A stretch of DNA of 64,000 nucleotides from Streptococcus cristatus AS 1.3089 (GTDB lineage Bacteria; Bacillota; Bacilli; Lactobacillales; Streptococcaceae), in the NCBI RefSeq assembly GCF_000385925.1, contig NC_021175.1, positions 1,838,213-1,902,212 on the forward strand, written 5' to 3'. Made by a program: the position numbers and the translations under genes. Positions 28,290 through 37,746 of the stretch are shown in pieces (within the stretch, counting starts at the first letter, position 1; each line of letters opens with the position of its first letter). Under the pieces are notes generated by a model, which searched no databases, had not been told where the DNA came from, and saw only the letters and a program-made list of their open reading frames with translations.

Positions 28290-28766
28290 ATGTCAAAGAC
28301 AAGACAAAAAACAGCTGAAGATATAAGCATTGTCCTTACAAAAATCAGCCTCAGCATTTTATTTATTGCTTCCATTGTCCTGATAGCCATCGGACCTTGG
28401 GTGGTCAGCCTGGTCATCGAGTTTCCTTCCCCTTTCTTTCAGGGAGAAAGTCGCTATTGGATACTGTTGCTTCTAGGCTATGTCTTAGGCTGCCTGGCTC
28501 TGACCTGTATCGTGCATCTCTATCGGCTCCTTAGCCGTATCGGGAAAAATCAGGTCTTTATCAGACAGAATGTACAGTATATGCGCTATCTGGGCTGGGA
28601 AGTTGGAATGGTCGCCCTCATTTCTTTCTTTATGGGCTTGACAGTCTATATGCCCATGCTCCTCGTAGCCGTTTCTTGCTGCATTTTAACCTTGATTATT
28701 CGGGTTATCCGCAATGCTTTTGGCAAGGCCATTGAGCTGCAAGAAGAAGTAGACTACACGATTTAG
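28290..28766 (+). CDS. DUF2975-family membrane protein
   Basis: 158 residues from ATG 28290, preceded by TTGGAGGA; the open frame extends far upstream but that part is antisense to tatD. Four transmembrane segments (about 18-40, 58-80, 100-120 and 122-142) follow a basic, Gln/Thr-rich start (MSKTRQKTAEDISIVLTKIS). DUF2975 proteins are typically encoded with a small YozG-type XRE regulator, as here (8-bp gap). Function unknown. Confidence 0.8.
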   Translation: MSKTRQKTAEDISIVLTKISLSILFIASIVLIAIGPWVVSLVIEFPSPFFQGESRYWILLLLGYVLGCLALTCIVHLYRLLSRIGKNQVFIRQNVQYMRYLGWEVGMVALISFFMGLTVYMPMLLVAVSCCILTLIIRVIRNAFGKAIELQEEVDYTI

Positions 28767-28774
28767 GAGGGACT

Positions 28775-28993
28775 ATGATTCAGATAAATTTAGACCTTGT
28801 CATGGCTCAAAAACGGATTAGTGCTGGACGCTTAGCAGAATTGATTGACCTCACCCCTGCCAACTTGTCCATCTTGAAAAATAACCGAGCCAAGGCAATA
28901 CGCTTTTCAACACTTAATGCCCTTTGTCGGGAATTGGACTGCCAGCCCGGCGATATTCTTGAATATATCACAGATGAAACTGAGGAGGAATAA
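28775..28993 (+). CDS. Small XRE (Cro/CI) regulator, YozG-like
   Basis: 72 residues consisting almost entirely of a helix-turn-helix: MIQINLDLVMAQKRISAGRL, then ELIDLTPANLSILKNNRAKA, and ALCRELDCQPGDILEYI typical of YozG/HipB-type regulators. Preceded by AGGAGGGACT. It sits between two membrane-protein genes and probably controls this operon. Confidence 0.88.
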   Translation: MIQINLDLVMAQKRISAGRLAELIDLTPANLSILKNNRAKAIRFSTLNALCRELDCQPGDILEYITDETEEE

Positions 28994-28995
28994 TC

Positions 28996-30414
28996 ATGGA
29001 AACACCATTACAAGAACAAAGGACGGGGCAACCCTACCTTCCTTTTGAAAAAGGCGAAGAGCGAAAAAGCATCTTCTCAGCTTTAAACATACAGGAACTG
29101 AAGAATTTTAGAATCAGCTCTCTCATTCTCTATTTCTTGGCCTACTTTTATACAGTTGCCATTGACGGCAACAAAAGCATTTACTTTTTTCCTATTGCGA
29201 TTGGTTTGATTAGCCTGACCGAGTGGTTAGTAAGAAAAACGCCGAAAAGCTTGCCTCAAATTGAAAAAGATGCTTCTATTGGGCTCGAGTCCAAGCTTTT
29301 CCTGATTCTCAGCCTGACTCAGGCACTGGCACTCAGTATCTGGGGCTTTCACCCACAATTAGAAATTTTTCAGACTTTGGCTCTCCACATCTCCTTTTCT
29401 TTTTATATCCTGTCACGGACGGGGTGGCTCAATCAAGGCCGCTTGGGAATCATGGTTTGGTACGATAGCATTCAGGCCTTTGTGATTCTACCTTTTAGAA
29501 ACTTTTTCGCTGGTCTTCAAGTCTTTGCTCTGAGTGATAAGGCTTCAGATGCAACCACTGAAGACGGCGATTCTTCGAAAAAAGCTCTCCAAAGTACGAT
29601 GATCGCAAGCAGCCTTCTTATTGCTGGTATGCTTGTCTTCTTCGTTTGGTCACAACTCAGCCAAGTCTCTGATAGATTTGCTCTTTTCTTTAGTGATACA
29701 GCTGATGCCTTGCATCTTTTCTTTGACTTGATCTTTTCAAATCTTGATACAGACGCCATCGCTCTTCGCCTCTTCTTGGCCCTACCTATTGGCCTCTATC
29801 TCTACAGTCTGATTATTGGCAGCTTACTGAATCAAAAAGATATCAAAGTTACCTATCAAAGCTTCCAAAATAAAATTCAGCCACTGCGAATGTTTCCTGC
29901 TTTTACAGCCTATATCATCATCGGCAGCCTCTGCCTGACCTACGCTCTCTTTTTCCTCGTTGGTTTAGGAGAATTAAGCGAACTCCTTAGTGCTGGCACT
30001 AGCCTCCAAACCATTTCTCCACAAAATGCCTCAACTGTTGCTGTTGCTGGTTTCTGGCAGCTTGTTCGTGTATCACTTCTAAATTTCGCTGTACTAGCCG
30101 CCTTTTATTTGCTGGCCCAAAAACCTCTCTGGGACCAGAAAGGTACTCGTCTAGCCAGCACTGTCCTCTTTATTTTCGCCTTTTTATTGGCCTTGCTTGC
30201 CGGCTGGAAACTCTTTGGCATCTACATCTATCTCTACGGTCCAACACCATTGCGCCTGATCTCCGCTTGGTTTATCCTCGTTCTACTGGTCTGGTGTATT
30301 CTGACCCTGATTCGCTTCTACAAGCCCATCCAAGCGATCCGAATCGGTATCTTCTACGCCCTTATTAGTTTCACGCTGCTTTGCTATCTCTATCCTCTGC
30401 TCTTAGCTGCTTGA
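28996..30414 (+). CDS. Large polytopic membrane protein (DUF4153/DUF4173-like)
   Basis: 472 residues with about 11-12 transmembrane segments after a hydrophilic N-terminus (residues 1-40). A soluble segment lies at about 180-205 (DKASDATTEDGDSSKKALQS), and the middle contains the FFSDTADALHLFFDLIFSNL region. The overall pattern resembles DUF4153/DUF4173 membrane proteins, which often accompany DUF2975/XRE pairs. Two bp after the XRE stop, so co-transcribed. Probable role in membrane or signal sensing; unknown. Confidence 0.72.
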   Translation: METPLQEQRTGQPYLPFEKGEERKSIFSALNIQELKNFRISSLILYFLAYFYTVAIDGNKSIYFFPIAIGLISLTEWLVRKTPKSLPQIEKDASIGLESKLFLILSLTQALALSIWGFHPQLEIFQTLALHISFSFYILSRTGWLNQGRLGIMVWYDSIQAFVILPFRNFFAGLQVFALSDKASDATTEDGDSSKKALQSTMIASSLLIAGMLVFFVWSQLSQVSDRFALFFSDTADALHLFFDLIFSNLDTDAIALRLFLALPIGLYLYSLIIGSLLNQKDIKVTYQSFQNKIQPLRMFPAFTAYIIIGSLCLTYALFFLVGLGELSELLSAGTSLQTISPQNASTVAVAGFWQLVRVSLLNFAVLAAFYLLAQKPLWDQKGTRLASTVLFIFAFLLALLAGWKLFGIYIYLYGPTPLRLISAWFILVLLVWCILTLIRFYKPIQAIRIGIFYALISFTLLCYLYPLLLAA

Positions 30415-30454
30415 TAGAGAGCATACTTATATGCCAATATAATTATCAAAAAGA

Positions 30455-30626
30455 AGGCTGGGACAAAAGTCCTAGCCTCTCAATTGTCTTTGGATTGTCG
30501 AGCAGACGCAGTGGTTGAGTGGGCTCTACTACGCTGATTTCATCAGCTTTTACAGCCCTACTCAACTGTGCGGAGGTGGGATGACGAAATCGAATTCTAA
30601 CGAATTACCGATTTCTGTCCCACTCT
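30455..30626 (-). repeat. Copy B of the ~173-bp repeat
   Basis: Full-length copy between the plus-strand membrane gene (41 bp after its stop) and rpmH (minus). It has the same polarity as the other copies, with the CCCACTC end facing the minus-strand gene. It differs from copy A by a few bases (AGCAGACGCAG lacks one A; TACGCTG for TAGGCTG). The rest of the 30415-30837 gap holds only the rpmH terminator and non-coding sequence. Confidence 0.9.
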
Positions 30627-30785
30627 TCTTTTCTTTTATTCAAACTAGATAAGATACACCTAGAAACCACCTAGACTAGCCCGTTTACCTTCCATTTCAT
30701 GTAAAGTTCCTATTCTGCATGGACTCCTTCATAGCAATACTAGCCACCCTTAAACCATAGAAGCCTATTCTATCAAGTACAATAG

Positions 30786-30817
30786 AAAAACCAGCGGTCT
30801 CGAGTCTCCACTGGTTT
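30786..30817 (-). terminator. rpmH terminator
   Basis: AAACCAGtGG - AGACTCGAGA - CCgCTGGTTT on the minus strand, followed by TTTTTC. Confidence 0.82.
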
Positions 30818-30837
30818 CTTTATGGTAATCGTTTGGA

Positions 30838-30972
30838 TTATGCAGCCAAAACTTTGCGTCCTTTACGACGACGAGCTGCCAATACGCGACGACCGTTTTT
30901 AGTTGACATACGGTTACGGAATCCGTGTTTGCGCGCACGACGAAGTTTACTTGGTTGATAAGTACGTTTCAC
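30838..30972 (-). CDS. rpmH: 50S ribosomal protein L34
   Basis: 44 residues, starting [20 protein letters not shown] after the initiator and ending [15 protein letters not shown], the full L34 sequence. The start is GTG at 30972 with GGAGGT eight bases upstream. In many bacteria rpmH precedes rnpA; here, as in other streptococci, it lies about 2.7 kb downstream of rnpA with its own promoter and terminator. Confidence 0.97.
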
Positions 30973-31046
30973 GATGAATACCTCCTCATAGATTTTGTAT
31001 TCGTTTAGCCGGCTATAAAGTGATCAGTTACTAAACATACTTTACT

Positions 31047-31075
31047 ATTCTATCGGATTCTCTCCTGTTTGTCAA
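31047..31075 (-). promoter_or_regulatory. rpmH promoter
   Basis: Minus strand TTGACA (31070-31075), 17-bp spacer, TAGAAT (31047-31052); leader of about 70 nt. Confidence 0.88.
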
Positions 31076-31111
31076 TAGTATTGGACTAATTGTTTCTTTT
31101 TGGAAGCGAAA

Positions 31112-31744
31112 TCATTCAAATCGTGTCGCTTCATAGAAGGGAATCAAGGCTGTCATAGCCTGCTCAAGCTCCGATAAAACTTGCTGCTTGCTCGTAGCCT
31201 CGGAAAGATTGACATCATATTTAACCAAAACCTTGCGGACTAATCCTGTAGCCACCTGCTGGCTTAGATGCTGCCTATTTTCCTCCGTAGCGTCGAAGCG
31301 TTGACTCACACCATCTATCTGGGCAAAATAGTAAGCTGGCGGTTGAATGGGTAGATTCAACACCCGATTTTGCTTGCTAAGGCTGTGCTCGTCTTTCTTG
31401 CGCTCCATGAAGCTCACCTCTAGCGAGATCCCAAAATCTTCTGCAGTCCCATACAAACGCAGGGCAAACATAGGCTCTGTGATGTCCCCATAGCCTCTTA
31501 GATAATTCCAAAAATGTGGGCGTAAGATCTGACCCTGATTCATCCAATTGCTGGTTCGCTCCAGACTCAGCTTGGGATAAAGAGCCTGAAAGTCTCGGAC
31601 CAAGTCTGCAAACTCCTGCCGAGCAGCCTGACCTCTAGCTTTCCAATCCAACATTATCTCTCGCAGATCCCCTGCCTTGTCTGGCGCAATGTATTTGCTG
31701 CCTTGAACAGCCAAAAATGACTCAATAGCTGGAAAAAGTGACAT
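31112..31744 (-). CDS. Conserved protein of unknown function (possibly HI_0552 family)
   Basis: 210 residues, soluble, no signal peptide or membrane segment. Features are an Arg/Gln-rich helical N-terminal half (GDLREIMLDWKARGQAARQE), aromatic segments around LRPHFWNYLRGYGDITEPMF, and LEVSFMERKKDEHSLSKQNR in the middle. The length and layout recall the HI_0552 family, but I cannot confirm this. It starts after the khpB terminator with AAAGGAGAAA as ribosome site and has no obvious promoter, so it probably depends on read-through. No known role. Confidence 0.6.
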   Translation of the reverse strand: MSLFPAIESFLAVQGSKYIAPDKAGDLREIMLDWKARGQAARQEFADLVRDFQALYPKLSLERTSNWMNQGQILRPHFWNYLRGYGDITEPMFALRLYGTAEDFGISLEVSFMERKKDEHSLSKQNRVLNLPIQPPAYYFAQIDGVSQRFDATEENRQHLSQQVATGLVRKVLVKYDVNLSEATSKQQVLSELEQAMTALIPFYEATRFE

Positions 31745-31769
31745 AGAATTTCTCCTTTCTATATTTAAA

Positions 31770-31789
31770 AACCAGCTGAGAGGCTGGTT
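31770..31789 (-). terminator. rnpA-yidC-khpB terminator
   Basis: AACCAGC - CTCTCA - GCTGGTT followed by TTTT on the minus strand, 5 bp past the khpB stop. Confidence 0.8.
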
Positions 31790-31794
31790 AAGAT

Positions 31795-32817
31795 TTATTC
31801 CGAATCAACATCTACAACAACGTAGCGGTTAGGCTCATCGCCTTCTGAATAGCTTGTCACACCATCAATTCTTGAGATAATCCGATGGATGATTTTACGT
31901 TCACTATTAGACATAGGATCCGTATGCTGACTGCGACGGTCTTCTAGGGCACGCTGAGCCAATTTTTGCGCATAGCTTTGCAAGACTTCCGCCCGATGCT
32001 CCACATAGTCATTTACATTGATAGAAATGTAGAAGCTCTTGGAATATTGATTGTAAAGATAGTTTTGAGCCAAGAGCTGCAAGGCTTTCAAGACTTTACC
32101 GTGGTAACCAATCACGCGCCCTGGCTCATTGGTATCAATTTGCATATTGATTGTCCGACGATTATGGCTGCTGGAAAGAGTCGCTTCAACATCCATTTCA
32201 TCCACAATCTTCTGCACATACGCGGTCACACTTGCGACAACTTCCTCAATATCACAATTATCCTCAACCTGAATACCCAAGTCAAAGAAGGATGACTCTG
32301 CTACATCCGCACTTGCTTCTTCCTGACTAGGCCCTGTTTCTTCTAAAGAGCTGATTTCGTCAGTTTCTTCCGTATCCACCGCTTCATCACTAGCTTGATC
32401 GGCCTTTAAAACATCAATTGTGCCCGTTTCTTCCAAAATCGTAGTCGCATGCTTATCGTTTTTGAGAATTTCAGCCTTGACCTCTTCTGAAATAGCTTCG
32501 CCTTCATTTTCGACTTTTTTGATGGCTGCAACCACACGTCCCAAGTCAACCGTTGCTTCACTAACGCTCTGTACAGGCTCATTTTGCGCATTGATTTCCT
32601 CAGGCACTCCTTTAATTGCCTGCTGATTAGCCTTGGTCACTGTCGCTTCAGCAATCGGCTCCACATCTACCTGGGCAGGCTTCTTGCCAAACAAACCGAG
32701 AAAACCTTTCTTTTCACGCGAAACAACGGTAATATGTGCTCTCATTCGTGGAATATCCAGCGTTTTTAGTCCATTTTGAATCGCTTCTTCAACACTTGCT
32801 CCTGTAAAAATAACCAT
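31795..32817 (-). CDS. khpB: RNA-binding protein KhpB (Jag/EloR)
   Basis: 340 residues from ATG 32817 (MVIFTGASVEEAIQNGLKTL), which has GGAGG ten bases upstream. N-terminal Jag domain (1-55, with REKKGFLGLFGKKPAQV), a long acidic linker (about 60-180), then KH (INMQIDTNEPGRVIGYHGKV, about 225-245) and R3H (MSNSERKIIHRIISRI, about 300-315) domains. In pneumococcus KhpB/EloR pairs with KhpA and regulates cell elongation and division. Third gene of rnpA-yidC-khpB. Confidence 0.94.
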   Translation of the reverse strand: MVIFTGASVEEAIQNGLKTLDIPRMRAHITVVSREKKGFLGLFGKKPAQVDVEPIAEATVTKANQQAIKGVPEEINAQNEPVQSVSEATVDLGRVVAAIKKVENEGEAISEEVKAEILKNDKHATTILEETGTIDVLKADQASDEAVDTEETDEISSLEETGPSQEEASADVAESSFFDLGIQVEDNCDIEEVVASVTAYVQKIVDEMDVEATLSSSHNRRTINMQIDTNEPGRVIGYHGKVLKALQLLAQNYLYNQYSKSFYISINVNDYVEHRAEVLQSYAQKLAQRALEDRRSQHTDPMSNSERKIIHRIISRIDGVTSYSEGDEPNRYVVVDVDSE

Positions 32818-32835
32818 CTGCAAGAGTCCTCCTTT

Positions 32836-33651
32836 TTACTTTTTCTTTTTCTGTGCTTTTTGAAGGGCACGTTTTTTCTTCATTTCCAATTGGCGCTCTG
32901 CCTTTGCCTTTGCTTCCCGTTCAGCAATAATCTTAAAAGGATTACTTAAAAGCAAGGTCTGACCAACTTGATAGGCGTTGGAGACTGTCCAGTAAAGAGC
33001 AACCCCGCTGGCTGCATACACCGCAAAGAAGAAAATTAATACCGGCATCAGGTAGGTCATCACTGCCGTCCCACCATTCTTTTCTGGCAAGGCTTTATTG
33101 GATAGCCAAGTGCTAAAGAAAGTAAAGAGAGCAGCGAGAATAGGTAGGATGAAGGTCGGATCCGTCGCACCTAGATTGAGCCAGAGGAAGTGACCCGTTT
33201 TCAAAAATTCAACCCGTGTCAGAGCTTGGAAAAGTGCCAAAAGCACTGGCATTTGGATAAATAACGGAAGAAAAGCGGCATAGGGATTGACTCCCATTTC
33301 TTTATAAAGCTTGCTGGTTTCCTCTGCTAAAGCGGTCTTACTATCCATATCCTTGCCTGGATATTTTTCCTGAAGCTTCTTGATCTGAGGCTGAACTTCC
33401 TGCATCTTTCTAGACGAGGTCGTCTGAAACTGGAAGACTGGCAACAAGACTGTCCGAATAATCAAGGTAAAAAGAATAATCCCGATTCCTGTACTTCCAT
33501 TAAAGGACAAGAATTGAATCATCTCCGCAAAGAAATAAACTAATTTCTCCCAAAAATCACTTGAATTAGCGGTCACTTCGCTGGTGCCACAAGCCGTCAG
33601 AATGAGCAGCGAAGCCACTAAAAGAAATCCTATTTTACTCTTCTTTTTCAC
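32836..33651 (-). CDS. yidC: Membrane protein insertase YidC (lipoprotein form)
   Basis: 271 residues from GTG 33651 ([20 protein letters not shown]), which has GGAAGG eight bases upstream; the longer frame reaches into rnpA. Signal peptide with lipobox LTAC, then five transmembrane segments ([20 protein letters not shown] carries the conserved Arg of the hydrophilic groove). The basic C-terminal tail ([20 protein letters not shown]) is of the kind that contacts the ribosome. Streptococci have two YidC paralogues; which one this is was not decided. It overlaps rnpA by 17 bp. Confidence 0.95.
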   Translation of the reverse strand: MKKKSKIGFLLVASLLILTACGTSEVTANSSDFWEKLVYFFAEMIQFLSFNGSTGIGIILFTLIIRTVLLPVFQFQTTSSRKMQEVQPQIKKLQEKYPGKDMDSKTALAEETSKLYKEMGVNPYAAFLPLFIQMPVLLALFQALTRVEFLKTGHFLWLNLGATDPTFILPILAALFTFFSTWLSNKALPEKNGGTAVMTYLMPVLIFFFAVYAASGVALYWTVSNAYQVGQTLLLSNPFKIIAEREAKAKAERQLEMKKKRALQKAQKKKK

Positions 33652-33994
33652 AAATAAATCCTTCCTGATAAATTCTTGCAATTTTCAAGACATGCAATAA
33701 ATTTTGTTCCACTTGGTGGTAGTCCAAAGTTTCAACTCCCTTGCGGGCAATAACAACAAAGTCATCCTTGGTCAAGTCTGCCCGATGCTGAATCAAGACA
33801 TGACGAATCTTTCTTTTGATACTATTGCGGACAACTGCATTGCCCAGCTTTTTACTGACCGAAATCCCCACTCGAAAATGGCGCTGATCTTTTTCTAATT
33901 TATAAACGACAAACTTTCGATTGGCAAAATTCTGCCCAGCTTTAAAAATCGCCTTGAAATCTTTTTCGCTCTTGACGCGATAGTTTTTTCTCAA
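33635..33994 (-). CDS. rnpA: Ribonuclease P protein component
   Basis: 119 residues. The protein partner of RNase P RNA in tRNA 5' maturation, with the signature [20 protein letters not shown] (about 42-61) that binds the RNA. The start is TTG 33994 with GGAG six bases upstream, as is usual in streptococci. First gene of rnpA-yidC-khpB. Confidence 0.96.
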   Translation of the reverse strand: MRKNYRVKSEKDFKAIFKAGQNFANRKFVVYKLEKDQRHFRVGISVSKKLGNAVVRNSIKRKIRHVLIQHRADLTKDDFVVIARKGVETLDYHQVEQNLLHVLKIARIYQEGFICEKEE

Positions 33995-34024
33995 AACTCA
34001 ACTCCATCCACCAAAATTAACTCT

Positions 34025-34052
34025 ATTATACCATATTTTCCCAAAAAGCCAA
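34025..34052 (-). promoter_or_regulatory. rnpA operon promoter
   Basis: Minus strand TTGGCT (34047-34052), 16-bp spacer, extended -10 TGGTATAAT (hexamer 34025-34030). The remaining sequence to repeat copy C (34053-34178) shows no gene; a weak hairpin (GGGCT...AGCCC, 34058-34080) is present. Confidence 0.75.
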
Positions 34053-34178
34053 TAAGGGCTAGGGGTGCAATACGAGCCCTCTTTTTAGAAAAAGTTCACC
34101 TAAAAATCGAACTTGAAGCAAGTACTGGTCACATATACGGAAAAATCCAGAAATGATGAGTCACACAGCTCCAAAAAA

Positions 34179-34353
34179 GAGTCCGGGACAAAAGTCCTAG
34201 CCTCTCAATTGTCTTTGGATTGTCGAGCAAGACGCAGTGGTTGAGTGGGCTCTACTAGGCTGATTTCATCAGCTTTTATAGCCCTACTCAACTGTGCGGA
34301 GGTGGGACGACGAAATCGAATTCTAACGAATGACCGATTTCTGTCCCACTCTC
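34179..34353 (-). repeat. Copy C of the ~173-bp repeat
   Basis: Starts as GAGTCCGGGACAAAAGTCC, a variant of the usual AGGCTGGGAC end, so the terminator-like hairpin is weakened here. The other end reaches the stop codon of the lipoprotein gene: its TGA (34352-34354) is followed directly by the conserved GAGTGGGACAG of the repeat. Same polarity as the other copies. Confidence 0.9.
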
Positions 34354-34987
34354 ATTTTACACGGTAAAAAACGTCTGGGCGCTCTGAGATGCCTTGGGCA
34401 ATGATGAAGCGGTCTTGACTGCTATCAGTCGGATCCTGCCCGCTAACAGTCTCTTTTGCTGGCAACTTTTTCCCAGCGGGAATAATAGACAAGGCAGCAC
34501 CTGTAAGATTATGCCAACGAATGCTAGTACGATAAATTCCATTTTCATCCAGACCAGCGTAAACCAGCTCTAACTTGGCAACATCTGATACAAGTCCCTT
34601 GGCATCAAATGTATAAGTGACGCCATTGGCATCCTTCCAAGTACCAGCCATGCTAGAAAAGTCCCCAGAAGCAATGGCCTGCATGTCTAAACTAGAGGCT
34701 GTGGCAGACTCTTTTTCCCCCTTGCTTTCTGGCTTAGCAGAAGACTCCTTAGTTGCTGGCTCCGAAGGCTCCTGACTGCTAGAGATAGAAGTGTCCGAAC
34801 TACTTGTTTCAGTAGAAAGCTCTGTCGAACTTTTGCTCGTCTCAGACTTTTTGGAAGAAGCTGAGCTAGTCGAGCTAACTTTGGAACTGCTAGAAGGCGA
34901 AGTCGGCTGGTCTTTCTTTTGACCGCAAGCCACTAACACAGACGATGCTACCAGAGTTCCAGTCAAGATAATCAACCATTTTTTCAT
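34352..34987 (-). CDS. Lipoprotein with DUF6287-type C-terminal domain
   Basis: 211 residues from ATG 34987 (MKKWLIILTGTLVASSVLVA), with GAGGTG upstream; the longer frame adds 24 unlikely residues. Signal peptide with lipobox LVAC (Cys about 21), a Ser/Thr/Glu/Lys-rich linker (about 25-110), then a small domain MQAIASGDFSSMAGTWKDAN ... GIYRTSIRWHNLTGAALSII typical of DUF6287 proteins of streptococci. Surface-anchored; function unknown. Its stop codon overlaps the edge of repeat copy C, so the last codons may have been fixed by the repeat insertion. Confidence 0.82.
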   Translation of the reverse strand: MKKWLIILTGTLVASSVLVACGQKKDQPTSPSSSSKVSSTSSASSKKSETSKSSTELSTETSSSDTSISSSQEPSEPATKESSAKPESKGEKESATASSLDMQAIASGDFSSMAGTWKDANGVTYTFDAKGLVSDVAKLELVYAGLDENGIYRTSIRWHNLTGAALSIIPAGKKLPAKETVSGQDPTDSSQDRFIIAQGISERPDVFYRVK

Positions 34988-35026
34988 CTTTAGCACCTCG
35001 CAATATTTTCTTATTCTTGTAACATT

Positions 35027-35035
35027 ATTGTAACA
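35027..35035 (-). promoter_or_regulatory. Promoter of the DUF6287 lipoprotein gene
   Basis: Extended -10 TGTTACAAT on the minus strand (hexamer 35027-35032), followed by a second TGTTACAA word 14 bp further; about 40 bp from the ATG. Confidence 0.55.
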
Positions 35036-35060
35036 TAAATATAATTTTTTAGAAAGCAAA

Positions 35061-35234
35061 AGGCTGGGACAAAAGTCCTAGCCTCTCAATTATCTTTGGA
35101 TTGTCGAGCAAGACGCAGTGGTTGAGTGGGCTCTACTAGACTGATTTCATCAGCTTTTACAGCCCTACTCAACTGTGCGGAGGTGGGACGACGAAATCGA
35201 ATTCTAACGAATTACCGATTTCTGTCCCACTCTC
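35061..35234 (-). repeat. Copy D of the ~173-bp repeat
   Basis: Full-length copy starting 3 bp after the gltX stop, same polarity as the others. The AGGCTgGGAC-AAAA-GTCCtAGCCT hairpin and the following CCTTTTGCTTT would serve as the gltX terminator. It lies only 700 bp from copy C. Confidence 0.92.
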
Positions 35235-35237
35235 ATC

Positions 35238-36695
35238 TTATTGAATTTTTTTCAACATATTGTCGATATGCTGGATAGATTTTTCGCGTCCTAATAGGTA
35301 AATGGTATCTGGCAACTCTGGCCCATGCATTTCACCTGATACAGCGATACGGATTGGCATGAAGAGGTTCTTGCCCTTGATACCTGTTTCTTTTTGGACG
35401 GCTTTGATTTGTGGGAAGATGTTTTCTGTCACAAATTCCTCATCTGTCATCGCTTCCAGTTTTGCTTTGAAGGCTTCCAACACCACAGGAACAGTTTCAC
35501 CAGCCATCACTTCTTTCTCAGCTTCCGTCAACTCTGGGAAATCCGAGAAGAAAAGGTCTGTCAATGGAACGATTTCATCCACTGACTTCATTTGTGGTTT
35601 GTAGAGTTCAACCAATTTCTCAGCCTTGTCTGTCAAGCGTCCTGCTTCTTCCAAGAATGGTTTTGCCATTTCAAAGATTGTCTCAAAATCTGCATTCTTG
35701 ATATATTCATTGCTCATCCAGTCCATCTTTTTCTGGTCAAAGGCAGCTGGAGACTTGCTGAGGCGGTTTTCATCAAAGAGCTCAATCAATTCTTGACGAG
35801 AGAAGATTTCATGCTCACCACCAGGATTCCAACCGAGAAGAGCGATGAAGTTAAAGACTGCTTCTGGTAGGTAGCCTTTCTTGCGGTAATCCTCGATGAA
35901 CTGGAGGGTATTGGTATCGCGTTTTGACAACTTTTTACCAGTTTCAGAGTTGATAATCAAGGTCATGTGACCAAACTCTGGTGCTTCCCAACCAAGTGCT
36001 TCATAAACCATGAGCTGCTTAGGTGTGTTGGCAATGTGGTCGTCTCCTCGGATAACGTGAGAGATTTGCATATCGTGGTCATCGATCACAACGGCAAAGT
36101 TGTAAGTCGGATAGCCGTCTTTCTTTTGGATAACCCAGTCACCACCAATATTGCCACCTTCAAACTCAATGTCGCCCTTGACCATGTCCGTCCACTTGTA
36201 GATACCAGCTTCATTGACAGCCAGACGAACCGTTGGAATGATGCCTGCTGCTTCACGTTCTGCGATGTAAGCTGCTTTTTCTTCTTCGCTCATACCGAGA
36301 TATTCATTGATGTAGCGTGGTGTTTCACCTGCTGCTTCTTGACGTTCGCGCTCAGCAGCCAATTCTTCTTCTGTAACGTAAGATTTGTAGGCTTTTCCTT
36401 CTGCTAGCAATTGGTCAATGTATTTTTGATACAATTCCAAACGCTCTGATTGGCGGTAGTTTTCATGTGTTTCAGGGCTTTCATCCCAGTCCATGCCCAA
36501 CCAACGAAGGTTTTCAAGCTGTGAACGCTCACCATCTTCGACATGGCGCTTGCGGTCAGTATCTTCAATACGGATGATAAAAGTTCCGCCATGATGACGA
36601 GCATAGAGGTAGTTAAAGAGCGCCGTCCGCGCATTTCCGATGTGTAATAGTCCTGTTGGACTTGGTGCATAACGCACTCGAATATCTTTTGTCAA
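35238..36695 (-). CDS. gltX: Glutamyl-tRNA synthetase
   Basis: Charges tRNA-Glu. 485 residues from TTG 36695, preceded by AGGAGATCG; this gives the family N-terminus [20 protein letters not shown], and the longer open frame is not conserved. HIGH motif as HIGN (about residues 16-19) and the KMSKS-type loop as KLSKRD (about 255-260). A hairpin in the leader (AGCAGGGG...CCTGCT) lies between the extended -10 (TGATATAAT, 36761-36769) and the start. Confidence 0.96.
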   Translation of the reverse strand: MTKDIRVRYAPSPTGLLHIGNARTALFNYLYARHHGGTFIIRIEDTDRKRHVEDGERSQLENLRWLGMDWDESPETHENYRQSERLELYQKYIDQLLAEGKAYKSYVTEEELAAERERQEAAGETPRYINEYLGMSEEEKAAYIAEREAAGIIPTVRLAVNEAGIYKWTDMVKGDIEFEGGNIGGDWVIQKKDGYPTYNFAVVIDDHDMQISHVIRGDDHIANTPKQLMVYEALGWEAPEFGHMTLIINSETGKKLSKRDTNTLQFIEDYRKKGYLPEAVFNFIALLGWNPGGEHEIFSRQELIELFDENRLSKSPAAFDQKKMDWMSNEYIKNADFETIFEMAKPFLEEAGRLTDKAEKLVELYKPQMKSVDEIVPLTDLFFSDFPELTEAEKEVMAGETVPVVLEAFKAKLEAMTDEEFVTENIFPQIKAVQKETGIKGKNLFMPIRIAVSGEMHGPELPDTIYLLGREKSIQHIDNMLKKIQ

Positions 36696-36760
36696 TTTTC
36701 GATCTCCTATTTGGGAATAGCAGGAATATCTTGCCCCTGCTTTCGTATTCAAACGTTATT

Positions 36761-36769
36761 ATTATATCA
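36761..36769 (-). promoter_or_regulatory. gltX promoter (extended -10)
   Basis: TGATATAAT on the minus strand, about 65 bp before the TTG start. No T-box-like features were recognised in the leader. Confidence 0.65.
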
Positions 36770-36806
36770 CATTCTCGACCCAGAATCCGCTGAATCGCAT
36801 GATTTT

Positions 36807-37586
36807 TTAAGACAGTCTTTCTTCGAGGACAAAGTCAATTGGCAGCCAAGCTAAGACCTGCTCCATCTGCTTTTCCCAATAATACCACTCATGCGTACCT
36901 GGGCTATGGCTGTAAGTAATATCCAAGCCTAATTCTCGCAGATTTTTAACAGCCTCCTGATTTGCCTTGTAGAGAAAATCCTCTTCACCGCACCATGCCC
37001 AAAGCTTGGTCTTTTTATCAGATTGCTTGGCTATGCTCTCCAGCGAATGAGGACTGCTGGTCCAATCTTTAAAGTCTCCAAAAACTCCTCGCCAATAGGC
37101 TGGTGTTGCTATTTCAACATCATCTGGATGACTATCAAGAAAACTCAAAGCCCCTGAAAGACTAGCCGCGTATGAAAAACGGTTAGACTTGAGAGCCAAC
37201 TTAAAGGCTCCGTATCCGCCCATGGAAAGACCAGCGATAAAATTCTTCTCTCGCTTGTCAGACATATTGGGGAAAAAGCGCTTGAGGAGCCGTGGCAGCT
37301 CTTCAGCGATGGCTTCATAATAGTTAAAACCGTATTGAGTATCGGTGTACCAGCCATTGCTGGTATTCGGCATGACAACAATCAGGTTAGTCGAGCGAAC
37401 CAGACGTTCAATATTTGAACGCTTGAGCCAGCTATTGTGATTACCGTTCATACCATGAAGCAGATACAAAACAGGAATATCCTTATCATCTGGCTTGTCC
37501 ACGCGCGACGCATCTGGATAGAGAACATTGACTCCCCACTCCATTTCCAAGGCTTCTGAATAATATTCGATCTGCATCACTGCCAT
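36807..37586 (-). CDS. estA: Esterase EstA (tributyrin esterase family)
   Basis: 259 residues, alpha/beta hydrolase of the esterase D / mycolyltransferase-like type. [13 protein letters not shown] (about 42-54) forms the oxyanion region; nucleophile Ser in [10 protein letters not shown] (S121); a C-terminal [10 protein letters not shown] supplies the His. No signal peptide. In pneumococcus the homologue removes acetyl groups from sialic acid and short-chain esters. Also adjacent to RNase J2 there, as here. Confidence 0.88.
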   Translation of the reverse strand: MAVMQIEYYSEALEMEWGVNVLYPDASRVDKPDDKDIPVLYLLHGMNGNHNSWLKRSNIERLVRSTNLIVVMPNTSNGWYTDTQYGFNYYEAIAEELPRLLKRFFPNMSDKREKNFIAGLSMGGYGAFKLALKSNRFSYAASLSGALSFLDSHPDDVEIATPAYWRGVFGDFKDWTSSPHSLESIAKQSDKKTKLWAWCGEEDFLYKANQEAVKNLRELGLDITYSHSPGTHEWYYWEKQMEQVLAWLPIDFVLEERLS

Positions 37587-37746
37587 CTTTTTTCTCCTCT
37601 TATAAAAACTACTGTTCTTGACTAGGCATCACAACCAGCCACACTCCGAAAGCAAAGCCTGTTCTGCGACCGCCAAAAGATAAGAAAAAGCCGATATTCG
37701 ACTTTCTCTCTGCAAAATACTGGGAAAGTTGCTCCCTCGAGTGACT

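Noticed and set aside
34058..34090. Plus-strand terminator GGGCT...AGCCCTCTTTTT
   Set aside because: No plus-strand gene precedes it and the stem is short; it may be a relic.
36700..36760. T-box leader for gltX
   Set aside because: A small hairpin is present but no specifier loop or T-box sequence is recognisable, and the leader is too short.
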